NCBI GenBank assembly: GCA_019638805.1
Contig: JAHBTA010000005.1
Location: 124,001 to 188,000 of the forward strand
Origin: Microbacteriaceae bacterium
Lineage (GTDB): Bacteria; Actinomycetota; Actinomycetes; Actinomycetales; Microbacteriaceae
DNA: 64,000 nt
Reading direction: 5' to 3'
Below, in pieces: positions 1-9,203 of this stretch. The stretch's first letter is position 1, and every line of letters starts with the position of its first letter. The position numbers and the translations under genes were made by a program. Under the pieces are notes generated by a model. That model was given only the letters and a program-made list of their open reading frames with translations, did no database searches and was not told where the DNA came from.

Positions 1-608
1 CCATGATCAGTCACGACCCGGATCTGCGCCGGGTCGCCGGGCGCGACGTGCGCGTGAGCCAGCTCACCTCGCATGAGTTGCGGCGCGTCGACCTCGGGTA
101 CGGCCAGTCGTTCTGCTCGCTGGCCGAGGCGCTCGACGGTTTCCCCGAGGCGCGCTTCAACATCGACATCAAGTCGGCGGATGCCGTGGGGCCAGCCGTG
201 GACGCGCTGCGGTCCGCGAACGCCGCCGACCGGGTCCTGATCGGGTCCTTCAGCGCGGCGCGACGCCTCGCGGTCGTGCGCGCCCTCCCGGGCGCGGCGA
301 CCTCGTTGTCGTCGCGGGGTGCGGTGTCCGCCGTGGCGGCGGCGCGCGCCGGCGCGGGCCCGGCGGTTCGACGCATCCTGCGGGACGTGCAGGCGGTTCA
401 ACTGCCGGAGTCGGTGGCCGGCATGCGCCCCTTCGTCCCCCGCGCCATCCGGGCCTTCCACGACGCGGGCGTCGAGGTGCACGCCTGGACCATCAACGAT
501 CCGCAGCGCATGCGCCGCCTGCTGGACCTCGGAATCGACGGTCTCGTGACCGATCGCGCCGACCTCGCACTCGAGGTGCTCGCGGACCGGGCTCTCAAGG
601 ACGCCTGA
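1..608 (+). CDS. Glycerophosphodiester phosphodiesterase, 5'-truncated by window edge
   Basis: GDPD-family TIM-barrel phosphodiesterase, which hydrolyses glycerophosphodiesters to glycerol-3-phosphate and an alcohol. The visible part begins at the conserved SHDPDLRR segment that follows the catalytic His-Arg-Gly and Glu-x-Asp motifs in this family, so roughly the first 45-60 residues lie outside the window. The barrel continues with FNIDIKS, whose acidic and Lys residues are typical, and ends with VEVHAWTIND and IDGLVTDRADL, the diagnostic C-terminal strands. About 200 residues are seen against a usual 240-260. The ATG at position 3 is internal, not the start. It is followed after 120 bases by rbpA on the same strand, which has its own ribosome binding site. 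Confidence 0.9.
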   Translation, partial: MISHDPDLRRVAGRDVRVSQLTSHELRRVDLGYGQSFCSLAEALDGFPEARFNIDIKSADAVGPAVDALRSANAADRVLIGSFSAARRLAVVRALPGAATSLSSRGAVSAVAAARAGAGPAVRRILRDVQAVQLPESVAGMRPFVPRAIRAFHDAGVEVHAWTINDPQRMRRLLDLGIDGLVTDRADLALEVLADRALKDA

Positions 609-729
609 ATGTCCTGTGAAAGCCCTGGAAACCGGGGCCGCCGGGCATAACCACCGCCACCCTTCCGTTAGAACCTTGTGGGCGACCGCGCGATCCGCGC
701 GTCGCGAGCAGCAACAGGAGGGCCACACG

Positions 730-1104
730 ATGGCAGATCGCAGTCTGCGGGGCATGCGCCTCGGTGCGCAGAGCATGCAGAGCGAAGAGGGCGTGGAGTT
801 CGCGGCACGTCGCAAGAGCATCTACCGGACCGAGGACGGGACGACCTTCGAGGTCGTGTTCGCGTCCGACGCCGAGATCCCCGAGGTGTGGGTCTCGCCG
901 CGCTCCGGTCAGGAGGGCCGCCTCGTCGCCGACGACGGTTCCCTCGTGCAGACCGAGGACGCCGAGGTCAAGCCCGCGCGCACCCACTGGGACATGCTGC
1001 TCGAGCGCCGCACGCGCCCCGAGCTGGAGGAGATTCTCCAGGAGCGCCTCGAGTACCTGCGCGCCCGCCGCGGCCAGGAGAAGCGCGCTAAGAAGACCGC
1101 CTGA
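730..1104 (+). CDS. rbpA: RNA polymerase-binding protein RbpA
   Basis: 124-residue RbpA, the actinobacterial RNA polymerase accessory protein that binds the principal sigma factor and stabilises open complexes. The N-terminal LRGMRLGAQS and the C-terminal sigma-interaction segment KPARTHWDMLLERR (about residues 81-94), followed by a basic helix, are diagnostic. I chose the ATG at 730 because AGGAGGG lies just upstream; an in-frame ATG at 616 lacks this and would add a non-conserved arm. The protein has no cysteine, so the zinc site of the Streptomyces orthologue is absent. It converges with lnt, and the two 3' ends overlap by 17 bases, the same arrangement as rbpA/ppm1 in mycobacteria. Confidence 0.97.
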   Translation: MADRSLRGMRLGAQSMQSEEGVEFAARRKSIYRTEDGTTFEVVFASDAEIPEVWVSPRSGQEGRLVADDGSLVQTEDAEVKPARTHWDMLLERRTRPELEEILQERLEYLRARRGQEKRAKKTA

Positions 1105-2740
1105 GGTCTCGCGTCCTCGGCCCCGTGGAGGCGATCGGGGCCGCGAACACCAGCACGATGAGCGCCCCGAACGACACCAGCCACTCGAGCTGACGCCCGC
1201 CCGCCACCGCGGGCGTCACGGTCGTCGCCAGCGGGACGTCGTCGACCATGACGCCGGGCTCGTACCAGGGCAGCTGATCGTGCACCGAGCCGTCCGGGTG
1301 CACGATGGCGCTCGTGCCCACGGTCGAGATGTTCACGACCGTGCGCGCGGTCTCGATGGCCCGGATGCGCGCGATCGCGAGCTGCTGGACGCTCTCGTCG
1401 GTGCGCCCGAAGTCCGCGTTGTTCGTCTGGGCGAAGACGACCTGCGCCCCCTGCTCGACCATCTCGGTCATGAGCTGGTCGTCGACGATGTCGAAGCAGA
1501 TGGCGATGCCGGCGAGCACGCTGCGACCGCCCGTCTTCGCGCTCCCCACGTCGAGCACCGCGTCGGTGGTCCCCGGCGTGTACTCGCGACCGATGAGATC
1601 GATGAGGTCGGGGGCGAACATGCGCCAGAACGCCCGGTCGGGCACGTACTCGCCGAACGGCACCGGGTGCTTCTTGTCGTAGTAGTCGAGCTGCCCCTCC
1701 CCCGCGTGCCAGAGCGTCGAGGTGTTGTAGTACCGGTACACCTCGTCGCCGTTCGCGTCGGTATAGCCCTGGTCGCGCGCCGTGATGATGCCGGCCACGA
1801 GCGGCGCGTCGGCACGCGCCGCGACCGCGTCGAACGCCGCCGCCGCCTCGGGGAAGGCGAGCGGGTTGAGGTCGGAGGATCCCTCGGGCCAGACCACGAC
1901 ATCCACGTCGGCGGCGTAGACCGGCTCGGTCGCGGCGATCTGGCCGCGCAGGTTGTCGCCGCGGTTCTCGGGCGGGTCGAAGTAGCCCGCCTTGGTGTCG
2001 CCCTGCACAGCGCCCACCCGGAGGGTCTGCGTCCCGGTGGTGCCCGGAAGGGACGTCCAGGCCGGGATGAGGAGCAGCACGAGCACGGTGAGCGCCGCGG
2101 ACAGCAGGCACCGCCATGCTCCGGCGAGCACTATCTCGATGAGCGCGGCGACCAGGGCGACCATGACGAAACCGACGCCCGAAACCCCGAGCCAGGCGAA
2201 CAGCTGCGCGAGCGGGCTGTCCGACTGGGTGAATGCGACGCGTCCCCAGGAGAAGCCGCCATAGGGCCACACCGCGGAGATCGCCTCGCGGGCCACCCAC
2301 AGGCCGGCGACCGTCACCGGCAGCAGCACCAGGCGCGCGGCCTCCCCGGGCCAGCGCACCGGGACCCAGCGGTATGCCCACGCGATCGCCACCCCGCCGA
2401 GGCCCCCCCACAGCGACATGAGCACCGAGAGCGCCGACCAGGGAAGCGGCCCGAGGAAGACCGCGGCCCAGGAGATGTGCGGGAAGAAGTAGGCGGCCCC
2501 GGCCACGAAGCCCACGAGGAACGCCGAGTCGGCGGAGCGTCCGCGCAGGGCCAGCAGCACGAGGGCGATGCCGACGAACGCCAGAGGCCAGATCCCCTTG
2601 TCGGGCGATGCGGCATCCAGGATCGGGCCGGAGGCCGCCGCGAGGCCCACGGCGGCCCACAGCGGCAGGAGCGGCGGCTGCGGGAGGAGCGCAGGCCGGT
2701 GCGCCGGCCCGTGCGCGGGCAGGTGCGGCGGGCGGGTCAT
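1088..2740 (-). CDS. lnt: Apolipoprotein N-acyltransferase
   Basis: 550-residue Lnt, which N-acylates the lipidated cysteine of lipoproteins at the membrane. The N-terminal ~225 residues contain multiple hydrophobic membrane segments. The C-terminal half is a nitrilase-fold domain carrying the Glu-Lys-Cys triad: VVWPEGSSD (Glu near 285), YDKKHPVPFGEY (Lys near 355) and AGIAICFD (Cys near 410). A last hydrophobic segment precedes the C-terminus. The ATG at 2740 forms an ATGA overlap with the helY stop, which fixes the start. No Dpm1-type glycosyltransferase domain is fused, unlike the two-domain Ppm1 of mycobacteria. Last gene of the minus-strand run from pafB. Confidence 0.95.
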   Translation of the reverse strand: MTRPPHLPAHGPAHRPALLPQPPLLPLWAAVGLAAASGPILDAASPDKGIWPLAFVGIALVLLALRGRSADSAFLVGFVAGAAYFFPHISWAAVFLGPLPWSALSVLMSLWGGLGGVAIAWAYRWVPVRWPGEAARLVLLPVTVAGLWVAREAISAVWPYGGFSWGRVAFTQSDSPLAQLFAWLGVSGVGFVMVALVAALIEIVLAGAWRCLLSAALTVLVLLLIPAWTSLPGTTGTQTLRVGAVQGDTKAGYFDPPENRGDNLRGQIAATEPVYAADVDVVVWPEGSSDLNPLAFPEAAAAFDAVAARADAPLVAGIITARDQGYTDANGDEVYRYYNTSTLWHAGEGQLDYYDKKHPVPFGEYVPDRAFWRMFAPDLIDLIGREYTPGTTDAVLDVGSAKTGGRSVLAGIAICFDIVDDQLMTEMVEQGAQVVFAQTNNADFGRTDESVQQLAIARIRAIETARTVVNISTVGTSAIVHPDGSVHDQLPWYEPGVMVDDVPLATTVTPAVAGGRQLEWLVSFGALIVLVFAAPIASTGPRTRDLRRSS

Positions 2741-5178
2741 GCCACGCTCGCATACGCGACCACGCCGCGACGGATACGGTCGATGGCCGAGCGCGCGGTG
2801 CGGCCGAGTTCTCCGTCGGCCACGATCGAGAGCTGATCGAGCAGATCGATCGCCTGCTTCATCCAGCGGACGAAGTCCCCCGCGGCGAGATCGGCCTCGC
2901 GCAGCACGGCGTCCAGGGCGCCCCCGGAGGCCCAGCGGTGCGTCGCGGCCGAGATGCCGGCCGAGAGCGGCTCGGTACCCGGCAGCCGGTGCTCGGCCTC
3001 GAGCTCGCTCAGCTGTGCCCAGATGAGCTCGGTCGCGTCGAGCGCCTGCCGGAACCGGCCGCGCGGGAGTCCCCGCTCCCCGGACTCGCTGCCCTCGCGG
3101 CGCGGCTCGTAGACCAGAGCGGCCACGAGCGCGGCGAGGGTGGCGGCGTCGAGGCCGTCCCATGCGCCGCGCCGCAAGCACTCGGCGACCAGCAGATCGC
3201 GCTCCCCGTAGATGCGCCGAAGGGATCTGCCCGGCGCGGCGACGACAAGGTTCCCGTCTTCGACGACGAGATAGCCGAGTTCTTCGAGCACCTCGGTGAC
3301 GCGATCGAAGACCTGGGCCACCGCGCCCGTGCGTCCGCGGATCTGGCCGCTCAGCGCATCCGTCTCACGTTTGAGACGCCACCAGCGCTCCGCCCAGCGC
3401 GCGTGTGCCTCGCGGTCGTTGCAGGCGTGGCAGGGGTGCTGCTTCATGCGGCGGCGCAGGTCGGAGATCTGCCGCTGTCGCCGGTCCCGCTCGGAGCGCG
3501 AGTCGTGGGCGGCGCGCTGGTTCTTCTTCTCCAGGTCGACAAGCTCGCGGCGGATGCGCGCGTACTCGGCGAAGTCGCCCAGGTGGCAGCGCATGGCCTC
3601 GGCATAGCCGGCGAGCGACTTCTCCTGCTCGCGCACCCGGCGGGCGAGGTCGACCACGGCACGGTCGGCTTGGAACTGCGCGAACGAGCTCTCCAGGATC
3701 TCGCGCGTGCGATCCCGCCCGAACTGCTCGATGAGGTTGACCGCCATGTTGTAGGTGGGGCGGAAGCTCGAGATCAGCGGGTAGCTGCGCCGCGAGGCGA
3801 GCGAGGCGACCGCTTGCGGGTCCAGCCCGCCGCTCCACTGGATGACGGCGTGGCCCTCCACGTCGATGCCACGGCGGCCCGCGCGCCCGGTGAGCTGGGT
3901 ATACTCCCCCGGCGTGATGGGAACGCGGGCCTCGCCGTTGAACTTCTCGAGCTTCTCCAGCACGACCGTTCGGGCGGGCATGTTGACCCCGAGGGCGAGG
4001 GTCTCGGTCGCGAAGACCGCCTTGAGGAGCTTGCGCTGGAAAAGCTCCTCGACCACCTCCTTGAAGGCGGGCAGCATGCCGGCGTGGTGCGCTGCGACAC
4101 CGCGCTGCAGCCCGTCGAGCCAGTCCCAGTAGCCGAGCACGCCCAGATCCGGATCCGGGATGCCGCGCGTGCGCTCCTCGACGATGGCGCGGATCTCGTC
4201 GCGCTCCCAGCGCTGCGTGAGACCGATGCCCGAGCGCACCACCTGGGTGACCGCCGCGTCGCAGCCTGCCCGGCTGAACACGAAGAAGATCGCGGGCAGC
4301 AGATTCTTGGACTCGAGCATGCGCACCACATCGGGCCGGTCCATGCGCTCCCCGCGCACCGGGTGGTAGCCCCGGCCCCGGCGATCACCACGGTGCCCCG
4401 GGTCACCGAGTCCCGCGCCCCGCGGCGCCCCGGTCTGGCGGGCGAGCTCGGGATTGACCCGGTTGGTGCCCGCCTCGCCCGACGAGTCGAAGAGGTCGAG
4501 CAGCTTGGTGCGCACCAGCACGTGCTGCTCGAGCGGAACCGGGCGCTCCTCCGAGACCACGACGTCGGTGTCGCCGCGCACGGCCTGGAGCCAGTCGCCG
4601 AACTCCTCGGCGTTGCTCACGGTGGCGCTGAGCGATACCAGGCGCACCTCGTCGGGGAGGTGGATGATGACCTCCTCCCAGACCGCGCCCCTGAACCGGT
4701 CGGCCAGGTAGTGCACCTCGTCCATGACGACGAACGCGAGGTCGCGCAGCAGCGGCGAGTCGGCGTAGAGCATGTTGCGCAGCACCTCGGTCGTCATGAC
4801 CACGATGCGCGCCCCGCTGTTGACGTTGCTGTCGCCCGTGAGCAGGCCGACCCGCTCGGCGCCGTGCTCGGCCGCGAGTTCGGAGTACTTCTGGTTGCTC
4901 AGGGCCTTCATGGGCGTCGTGTAGAAGACCTTGGCACGTGGACGGGCGAGCGCGAGATGCACGGCGAACTCGGCCACGATGGTCTTGCCCGCCCCGGTCG
5001 GCGCCGCGACGAGGACGCTCCGGCCGGCCTCCAGGGAACGACACGCGGCGAGCTGGAAGTCGTCGAGCGGGAAATCCAGGCGGTCGCGGAACGCCTCGAG
5101 CACGGGCGCACCCGTCTGGGCCGCTCGCCGGTCGCGGGCCGCCGCGAAGCGCTCGGCGGGCGAGGCCGTTCCGCTCAC
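2737..5178 (-). CDS. helY: HelY/Ski2-like DEVH-box helicase
   Basis: 813-residue SF2 helicase of the Ski2/Mtr4-like group, the HelY type found beside tatAC in actinobacteria. Walker A is APTGAGKT (about 59-66), motif II is DEVH (about 153-156), motif III is SLSAT, and motif VI is QLTGRAGRRG in the second RecA-like domain. A helical C-terminal arch region follows, with HPCHAC near residue 585. RNA unwinding or processing is the presumed role, inferred from eukaryotic relatives. GTG at 5178 is preferred because GGAGGG lies 6-7 bases upstream and it directly follows the tatC stop; an in-frame ATG further upstream lies inside tatC. The region around residues 225-250 is Gly/Arg-rich and looks like a lineage-specific loop. 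Confidence 0.93.
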   Translation of the reverse strand: MSGTASPAERFAAARDRRAAQTGAPVLEAFRDRLDFPLDDFQLAACRSLEAGRSVLVAAPTGAGKTIVAEFAVHLALARPRAKVFYTTPMKALSNQKYSELAAEHGAERVGLLTGDSNVNSGARIVVMTTEVLRNMLYADSPLLRDLAFVVMDEVHYLADRFRGAVWEEVIIHLPDEVRLVSLSATVSNAEEFGDWLQAVRGDTDVVVSEERPVPLEQHVLVRTKLLDLFDSSGEAGTNRVNPELARQTGAPRGAGLGDPGHRGDRRGRGYHPVRGERMDRPDVVRMLESKNLLPAIFFVFSRAGCDAAVTQVVRSGIGLTQRWERDEIRAIVEERTRGIPDPDLGVLGYWDWLDGLQRGVAAHHAGMLPAFKEVVEELFQRKLLKAVFATETLALGVNMPARTVVLEKLEKFNGEARVPITPGEYTQLTGRAGRRGIDVEGHAVIQWSGGLDPQAVASLASRRSYPLISSFRPTYNMAVNLIEQFGRDRTREILESSFAQFQADRAVVDLARRVREQEKSLAGYAEAMRCHLGDFAEYARIRRELVDLEKKNQRAAHDSRSERDRRQRQISDLRRRMKQHPCHACNDREAHARWAERWWRLKRETDALSGQIRGRTGAVAQVFDRVTEVLEELGYLVVEDGNLVVAAPGRSLRRIYGERDLLVAECLRRGAWDGLDAATLAALVAALVYEPRREGSESGERGLPRGRFRQALDATELIWAQLSELEAEHRLPGTEPLSAGISAATHRWASGGALDAVLREADLAAGDFVRWMKQAIDLLDQLSIVADGELGRTARSAIDRIRRGVVAYASVA

Positions 5179-5179
5179 C

Positions 5180-5959
5180 TCAGCCCTCCACGGCCGCGGC
5201 GGCACGCCGATCGGAGATCCGGTCGCGCCACAGCGTGATCCCCACGGTCGCGAAGTACAGCACCACGAGGGGCACCGCGAGCAGCAGCATCGACATGACG
5301 TCCGCCGCGGGCGTCGCGAGGGCCGTGAACACCACGATCGCCACGACCGCCCACCGCCAGCCCTTGAGGATGGTCATGCCGCGGATGACCCCGCCGAAGT
5401 TCAGCAGGACGAGGAAGACCGGCATGACGAACGCCGCCCCGGTGACGAGGACGAGCTTGAGCACGAAATCGAGGTAGTAGCTGGCGTTGAAGTAGCTGGC
5501 GTCCTCCTGAGGCACGAACTGCGCCATGAACTCGACGATCCGGGGGAAGACGAACCAGCCCGCCACGCAGCCGGCCAGGAACATCGGGACGGCGCTGAAG
5601 AAGAACCCGAAAACGTACTTCTTCTCGTTGCGCGTCATGCCGGGCGCCACGAAGGCGAACACCTGATAGAGCCACACGGGACTGGAGACCACGATGCCCA
5701 GGACGAGCGCGATCTGCATGCGCACGTTGAAGGCACCCGTGATCGCGTCGTAGTTGATGACCGCCTGATGATCCTCAGCGATCTGCAGGATAGGCACCCG
5801 CAGCATGTCCCACACGTACTCGTTGAGCAGCCAGCCCACGATCGCCCCGGCGAGCAGGCCGATCCCGGCGAAGGTGAGCCTCCGCCGCAACTCGACGAGA
5901 TGCTCGCCGAGGCTCATCCGCCTCTCGGGGTCGGAGCCGCGCGGCCGCCGTGCGGCCAT
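5180..5959 (-). CDS. tatC: Twin-arginine translocase subunit TatC
   Basis: 259-residue TatC, the polytopic receptor subunit of the twin-arginine protein export pathway. The N-terminal MSLGEHLVELRRRL is the conserved cytoplasmic signal-peptide contact region, followed by six membrane segments; FVAPGMTRNEKKYV in the middle is typical of the family. Immediately downstream of tatA (three-base gap) and followed by helY, whose start lies two bases past the tatC stop region, so tatA-tatC-helY-lnt are probably cotranscribed. No tatB is visible, which is common where a single TatA-like protein serves both roles or tatB lies elsewhere. Confidence 0.97.
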   Translation of the reverse strand: MAARRPRGSDPERRMSLGEHLVELRRRLTFAGIGLLAGAIVGWLLNEYVWDMLRVPILQIAEDHQAVINYDAITGAFNVRMQIALVLGIVVSSPVWLYQVFAFVAPGMTRNEKKYVFGFFFSAVPMFLAGCVAGWFVFPRIVEFMAQFVPQEDASYFNASYYLDFVLKLVLVTGAAFVMPVFLVLLNFGGVIRGMTILKGWRWAVVAIVVFTALATPAADVMSMLLLAVPLVVLYFATVGITLWRDRISDRRAAAAVEG

Positions 5960-5962
5960 CGG

Positions 5963-6193
5963 TCAGTCCTGAGCGGAAGACTTGGAGTCGGTGGTGCTCT
6001 TCTCGGAGCCGCTGTCGTCTTTCGCCGCGGCGTCGGCGTCGTCGCCCTTGACCTCCTTGCGGAAGACCTTGATCGACTGCCCCAGGCTCTTGGACAACGC
6101 GGGCAGGCGGGTCGCCCCGAACAGCAGCAGGACGACGGCGAGGATGATGACCCACGTCTGCCACTGGTTCACGAAGTACAGGTGGATGAACAC
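5963..6193 (-). CDS. tatA: Twin-arginine translocase subunit TatA
   Basis: 76-residue TatA. A single N-terminal membrane helix (WVIILAVVLLLFGATRLP) is followed by the amphipathic helix ALSKSLGQSIKVFRKEVKG and a charged, low-complexity Asp/Ser/Lys tail. The Phe-Gly hinge typical of TatA is present. Start is GTG at 6193 with AAGGAGG eight bases upstream. It forms the pore-forming component of the Tat pathway with TatC, which begins three bases after its stop. Confidence 0.95.
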   Translation of the reverse strand: MFIHLYFVNQWQTWVIILAVVLLLFGATRLPALSKSLGQSIKVFRKEVKGDDADAAAKDDSGSEKSTTDSKSSAQD

Positions 6194-6254
6194 GGGGCCT
6201 CCTTGGCCGGCTGGAGCGGGTACCGACAGTCTAACGCGCCGTCACCGCGCGGGC

Positions 6255-7226
6255 TCAGCGATAGCGGGCGGCCCCGGCGGCGGCCCATTCCGCGACGGCG
6301 GAACGGGCGCTGGCCGGGGCCACCACGACCGCCACCCCCGGCATGCTCGCGATGAGGCGCTTGAGACCGTGGAAATGCGAAACCCGCAGCGTCGTGCGGA
6401 TGCGGCCGTCCGCATCCGTGGACGCCGCGCCCTCGGGCAGGTAGTCGACCAGCAAGGGCATGGCGGCCGGGGCGACCTCGATGGTCACCTCGAGATCCTC
6501 CGGGGAGCCGTCGAAGAGCCGGTCGGGGAGGCGCACCTCGCTCGCCCGGTGCTCGATGGGGGCGTCGGTGATCACGGCGTTCGAGATGCGGTCCAGCCGG
6601 AAGGTGCGCACCGCCTCGCGCAGATGGCACCAGCCCCGCAGGTACCAGTCGTCGTCGAACGACTCGACCCGCAGCGGGTCGACCCGCCGCCGCTCCCGGT
6701 TCCCGGCGGAGTCGAGGTAGTCGAGCTCGAGCTGCGTGCCGCGCGCTACGCAATCGCGGATGAGCGCGAGGGTCGTGCCGCGCCCCGAGTCGTCGGCCTC
6801 CTCGACGCCGACCTGGGCGGGCTCGGCGGACGCCCCGCGGCTGAGCTTGGCGGTGAGGCTGGCCAGGGTCGCGCTCCCCGCGTTCTCGGGAAGGGACGAC
6901 AGGTACTGGAGACCCGCGATGAGGGCCGTCGCCTCGCGCGCGGAGAACCGCGGCGAATCGTCGATCGCGACCAGATTGGTCAGCACGATCTCATCGTTCG
7001 ATTCGAACGCATCCCAGTTGATGTCGAACAAGTCCCCGTGCTGGTAGGAGTCCGTGTCGCCGGGGATCCCGCTGACCGCGATGAGCTCGACGGCGTCGCG
7101 GATCTGCTGGGGGCTCACGCCGAAATGCGCGGCCGCCTCGGCGACGTTCGCGCCGTCGTGCTCGATGAGCCACGGGACGAGCGAGAGCAAGAAGGCCAGC
7201 TTGTCGCGCGCCTGGAACTCAGCCAT
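6255..7226 (-). CDS. pafC: WYL-domain transcriptional regulator PafC
   Basis: 323-residue WYL-domain protein in the PafC position. An N-terminal winged-helix region (KLAFLLSLVPWL, then SPQQIRDAVELI) is followed by a WYL domain containing DDDWYLRGWCHLREAVRTFR with the canonical Trp-Tyr-Leu, and a C-terminal WCX-type extension. PafB and PafC act together in mycobacteria as an activator of LexA-independent DNA damage genes; despite the name they are not needed for proteasome activity. Start ATG 7226 lies within the last codons of pafB (8-base overlap), so the pair is translationally coupled. tatA follows about 60 bases downstream. Confidence 0.92.
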   Translation of the reverse strand: MAEFQARDKLAFLLSLVPWLIEHDGANVAEAAAHFGVSPQQIRDAVELIAVSGIPGDTDSYQHGDLFDINWDAFESNDEIVLTNLVAIDDSPRFSAREATALIAGLQYLSSLPENAGSATLASLTAKLSRGASAEPAQVGVEEADDSGRGTTLALIRDCVARGTQLELDYLDSAGNRERRRVDPLRVESFDDDWYLRGWCHLREAVRTFRLDRISNAVITDAPIEHRASEVRLPDRLFDGSPEDLEVTIEVAPAAMPLLVDYLPEGAASTDADGRIRTTLRVSHFHGLKRLIASMPGVAVVVAPASARSAVAEWAAAGAARYR

Positions 7227-8244
7227 GGTCGCGCTCCGTCCGCTCGAGGCGCTCGAGGACCGCCGCGCGCAGCTCCGGCGGTGCGACCACGAGCACCTCG
7301 GGTCCGAACCCCGCCAGTTCGTCGGCCAGGATCGCGCCGTCGACGTAGTGCAGGCGGAGCCGTCGGGCGCCGCCATCGGGAGTGAGGCCGGCGTCCTCGG
7401 TGCCGCGACGGTTCGCGAGGCGCGTGGCGGCATCCGTGTCGCACAGCACCTCGACTTCGGCGAGGTTGCTCTCCCAGAGCTCCTCGAGCCCGGCGAGGGC
7501 CAGCGCGGCCTGGTCGCCCTCCGGCGCCGGAACCGCGCGCCCCGCGGTGACCGCGCCCACGATGCGGCGCAGGAGGAACATCTTGCGGGCGCCCTCGACC
7601 TGGGATCCGAACGCGGTCTCGGCCGCCGACAGGTGCCATCTGCCCTGATACTGCACGAGCGCGAGCGGCACGACCTCGCGCTCGCGGGCCGCGTCCTCGC
7701 CCGGCTTGAGGTAGGGGAACCGCACCACCAGGTGCCGCTCGAGCGCGGTGTTGAGCGGTTCGAACGCCGCATCCCGCAGGCGCACGCGCGGTGCGTAGCC
7801 GAGAACCGGCTCATCGGCCGAGACGCCGAGCGAGCGGAGCTTCAACAGGGCGCGCCGCGACTCCCCCGAGAGCGAGCCCTCGCGCCACACCATCGCGGCC
7901 AGGTTGAGCAGCGTGGTCTCCTCGCTCGTGAAGGAGATGTCGTGCGGAAGCTCGTAGGCTCCGCGCGGGATGCGGTAGCGCAGGGTCTGATTGTTGCCGG
8001 CGTCTCCCGGGGTGTCGACGGTCTCGAGCGGCACGCCGAGTTCGCGGATGTCGTCCTTGTCGCGCTCGAACTGCCGCTCCAGGTTGGCGTTGTCGCCACC
8101 CGGCTTGTAGCGCTGCCGGTAGCCCTGCACGGTCGAGAGGATCTCGCTCTTGGTGAGCCCGGTCTCGGTCGCCAGCAGGGCGAGGACCAGGCTGAAGAGG
8201 CGCTCCTCGACCGGGACGCGCGAACCGGCAGAGGATACGGCCAC
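7219..8244 (-). CDS. pafB: WYL-domain transcriptional regulator PafB
   Basis: 341-residue partner of PafC. It opens with VPVEERLFSLVLALL and a winged-helix segment (GLTKSEILSTVQGYRQRY), contains a WYL domain in which the signature reads RWHLSAAE rather than WYL, and ends with a WCX-like region. Heterodimer formation with PafC and activation of damage-inducible promoters are known for mycobacterial orthologues and are inferred here. GTG start at 8244 shares a base with the stop of the FKBP lipoprotein gene (TAGTG), so three genes are coupled. Confidence 0.92.
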   Translation of the reverse strand: MAVSSAGSRVPVEERLFSLVLALLATETGLTKSEILSTVQGYRQRYKPGGDNANLERQFERDKDDIRELGVPLETVDTPGDAGNNQTLRYRIPRGAYELPHDISFTSEETTLLNLAAMVWREGSLSGESRRALLKLRSLGVSADEPVLGYAPRVRLRDAAFEPLNTALERHLVVRFPYLKPGEDAAREREVVPLALVQYQGRWHLSAAETAFGSQVEGARKMFLLRRIVGAVTAGRAVPAPEGDQAALALAGLEELWESNLAEVEVLCDTDAATRLANRRGTEDAGLTPDGGARRLRLHYVDGAILADELAGFGPEVLVVAPPELRAAVLERLERTERDHG

Positions 8245-9203
8245 TACTTCTGGATGCCCAGCAGGTCGACGACGTAGATGCGGGTCTGCTCGGAGCCGGA
8301 GTCCTCGGGCGTCAGCACCACGAGCACCTGGGCGCCGATGCGCTCGCCCACGAGCGCGTCGATGACGCCGGCCGGGAGACCGGCGGTGTCGCTGCTGCTC
8401 GCGTCGAGCGTGTAGGTGCCGGCCGAGTGGTCGGTCCAGGTGCTCTGCACCTGCGCCGGCTTCTCCCCCGCCTCGGCGGGCCAGGTCCAGACCGCCACGT
8501 GCGCGACCACCTGGTCGCCCTCCGTGACCGGGGTGCCGCCGCCGCCCTTGATGACGCTGCTGCGCGAGGAGGTGGGCACCTCCTGCAGGAGCACCGACAC
8601 CGCGGGCGTGCCGTCGACCGCCGTGACGGCGGTCGGCATGCCGTCCAGCGGGAGCTGGTTGAAGCCGTTGGCCTTGCCCAGGTACGCGGCGGTCACATCG
8701 ATGATGACGACGAGAGCGTCGTCATCGAAGCTCGGGTCGCCGGCCGCCCCGGACCCGTAGGAGTCCTCGATCGTGGCGACCAGCGCGATCCGGTCCCCCA
8801 CATGCGCGCAGACCAGGGCCTGGTTGATCGCGCTGGCATCCCCGGTGAGCCCCGCTTGCACGCGGCGGGTCGCCTGACCGCCCGTGAGATCCTGCTGGTC
8901 GGGCCCGTAGAACGTGGCGACGGAGATGTCGACCTGCGCGCCGTCCTCGATGAGGGCGCCGTCGCCGTGCTCGATGATGCTCACCTCGGGCGTCGACACG
9001 AGCAGCGGTGTCGGGAAGTCGACGCTCGAGATCGCGCCCGGCTTCCCGGTCGCGGTGACCAGCGACGATGCGTCCCCGCTGCCGTACACCGGGTCGCAGC
9101 CGCCGAAGCCCGCGACCGCGGAACACCCGGCCAGCGTGGCGGTCACGAGCGTTGCGGCGCCGAGAATCGCGGCGATCCTCGGGGTTCGGGTGGTGGAGCG
9201 CAC
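8244..9203 (-). CDS. FKBP-type peptidyl-prolyl isomerase-like lipoprotein
   Basis: 319-residue predicted lipoprotein. The signal peptide has a hydrophobic core AAILGAATLVTATLAGC with lipobox LAGC (Cys near 27). The C-terminal ~100 residues (VTEGDQVVAHVAVWTW to the end) match an FKBP fold with PAGVIDALVGERIGAQVLVV, though several active-site aromatics look degenerate, so isomerase activity is uncertain. The middle of the protein resembles a second, weaker FKBP-like repeat. Start GTG at 9203 has AAGGAC upstream. Exported folding factor is the likely role. It lies between trmI and pafB where other actinobacteria carry the Pup-proteasome genes. Confidence 0.82.
   Translation of the reverse strand: MRSTTRTPRIAAILGAATLVTATLAGCSAVAGFGGCDPVYGSGDASSLVTATGKPGAISSVDFPTPLLVSTPEVSIIEHGDGALIEDGAQVDISVATFYGPDQQDLTGGQATRRVQAGLTGDASAINQALVCAHVGDRIALVATIEDSYGSGAAGDPSFDDDALVVIIDVTAAYLGKANGFNQLPLDGMPTAVTAVDGTPAVSVLLQEVPTSSRSSVIKGGGGTPVTEGDQVVAHVAVWTWPAEAGEKPAQVQSTWTDHSAGTYTLDASSSDTAGLPAGVIDALVGERIGAQVLVVLTPEDSGSEQTRIYVVDLLGIQK

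Noticed and set aside
764..2836. Long plus-strand open frame across rbpA and lnt
   Set aside because: Shadow of lnt: composition is Arg/His/Asp-rich and motif-free, and lnt has its full catalytic triad on the other strand.
2608..5238. 876-codon plus-strand open frame opposite helY
   Set aside because: Antisense shadow; no motif, and helY helicase motifs are intact on the minus strand.
6990..7015. TTCGATTCGAA-like palindrome resembling a LexA box
   Set aside because: It lies inside pafC coding sequence, the spacing does not match TCGAACN4GTTCGA, and no promoter is near.
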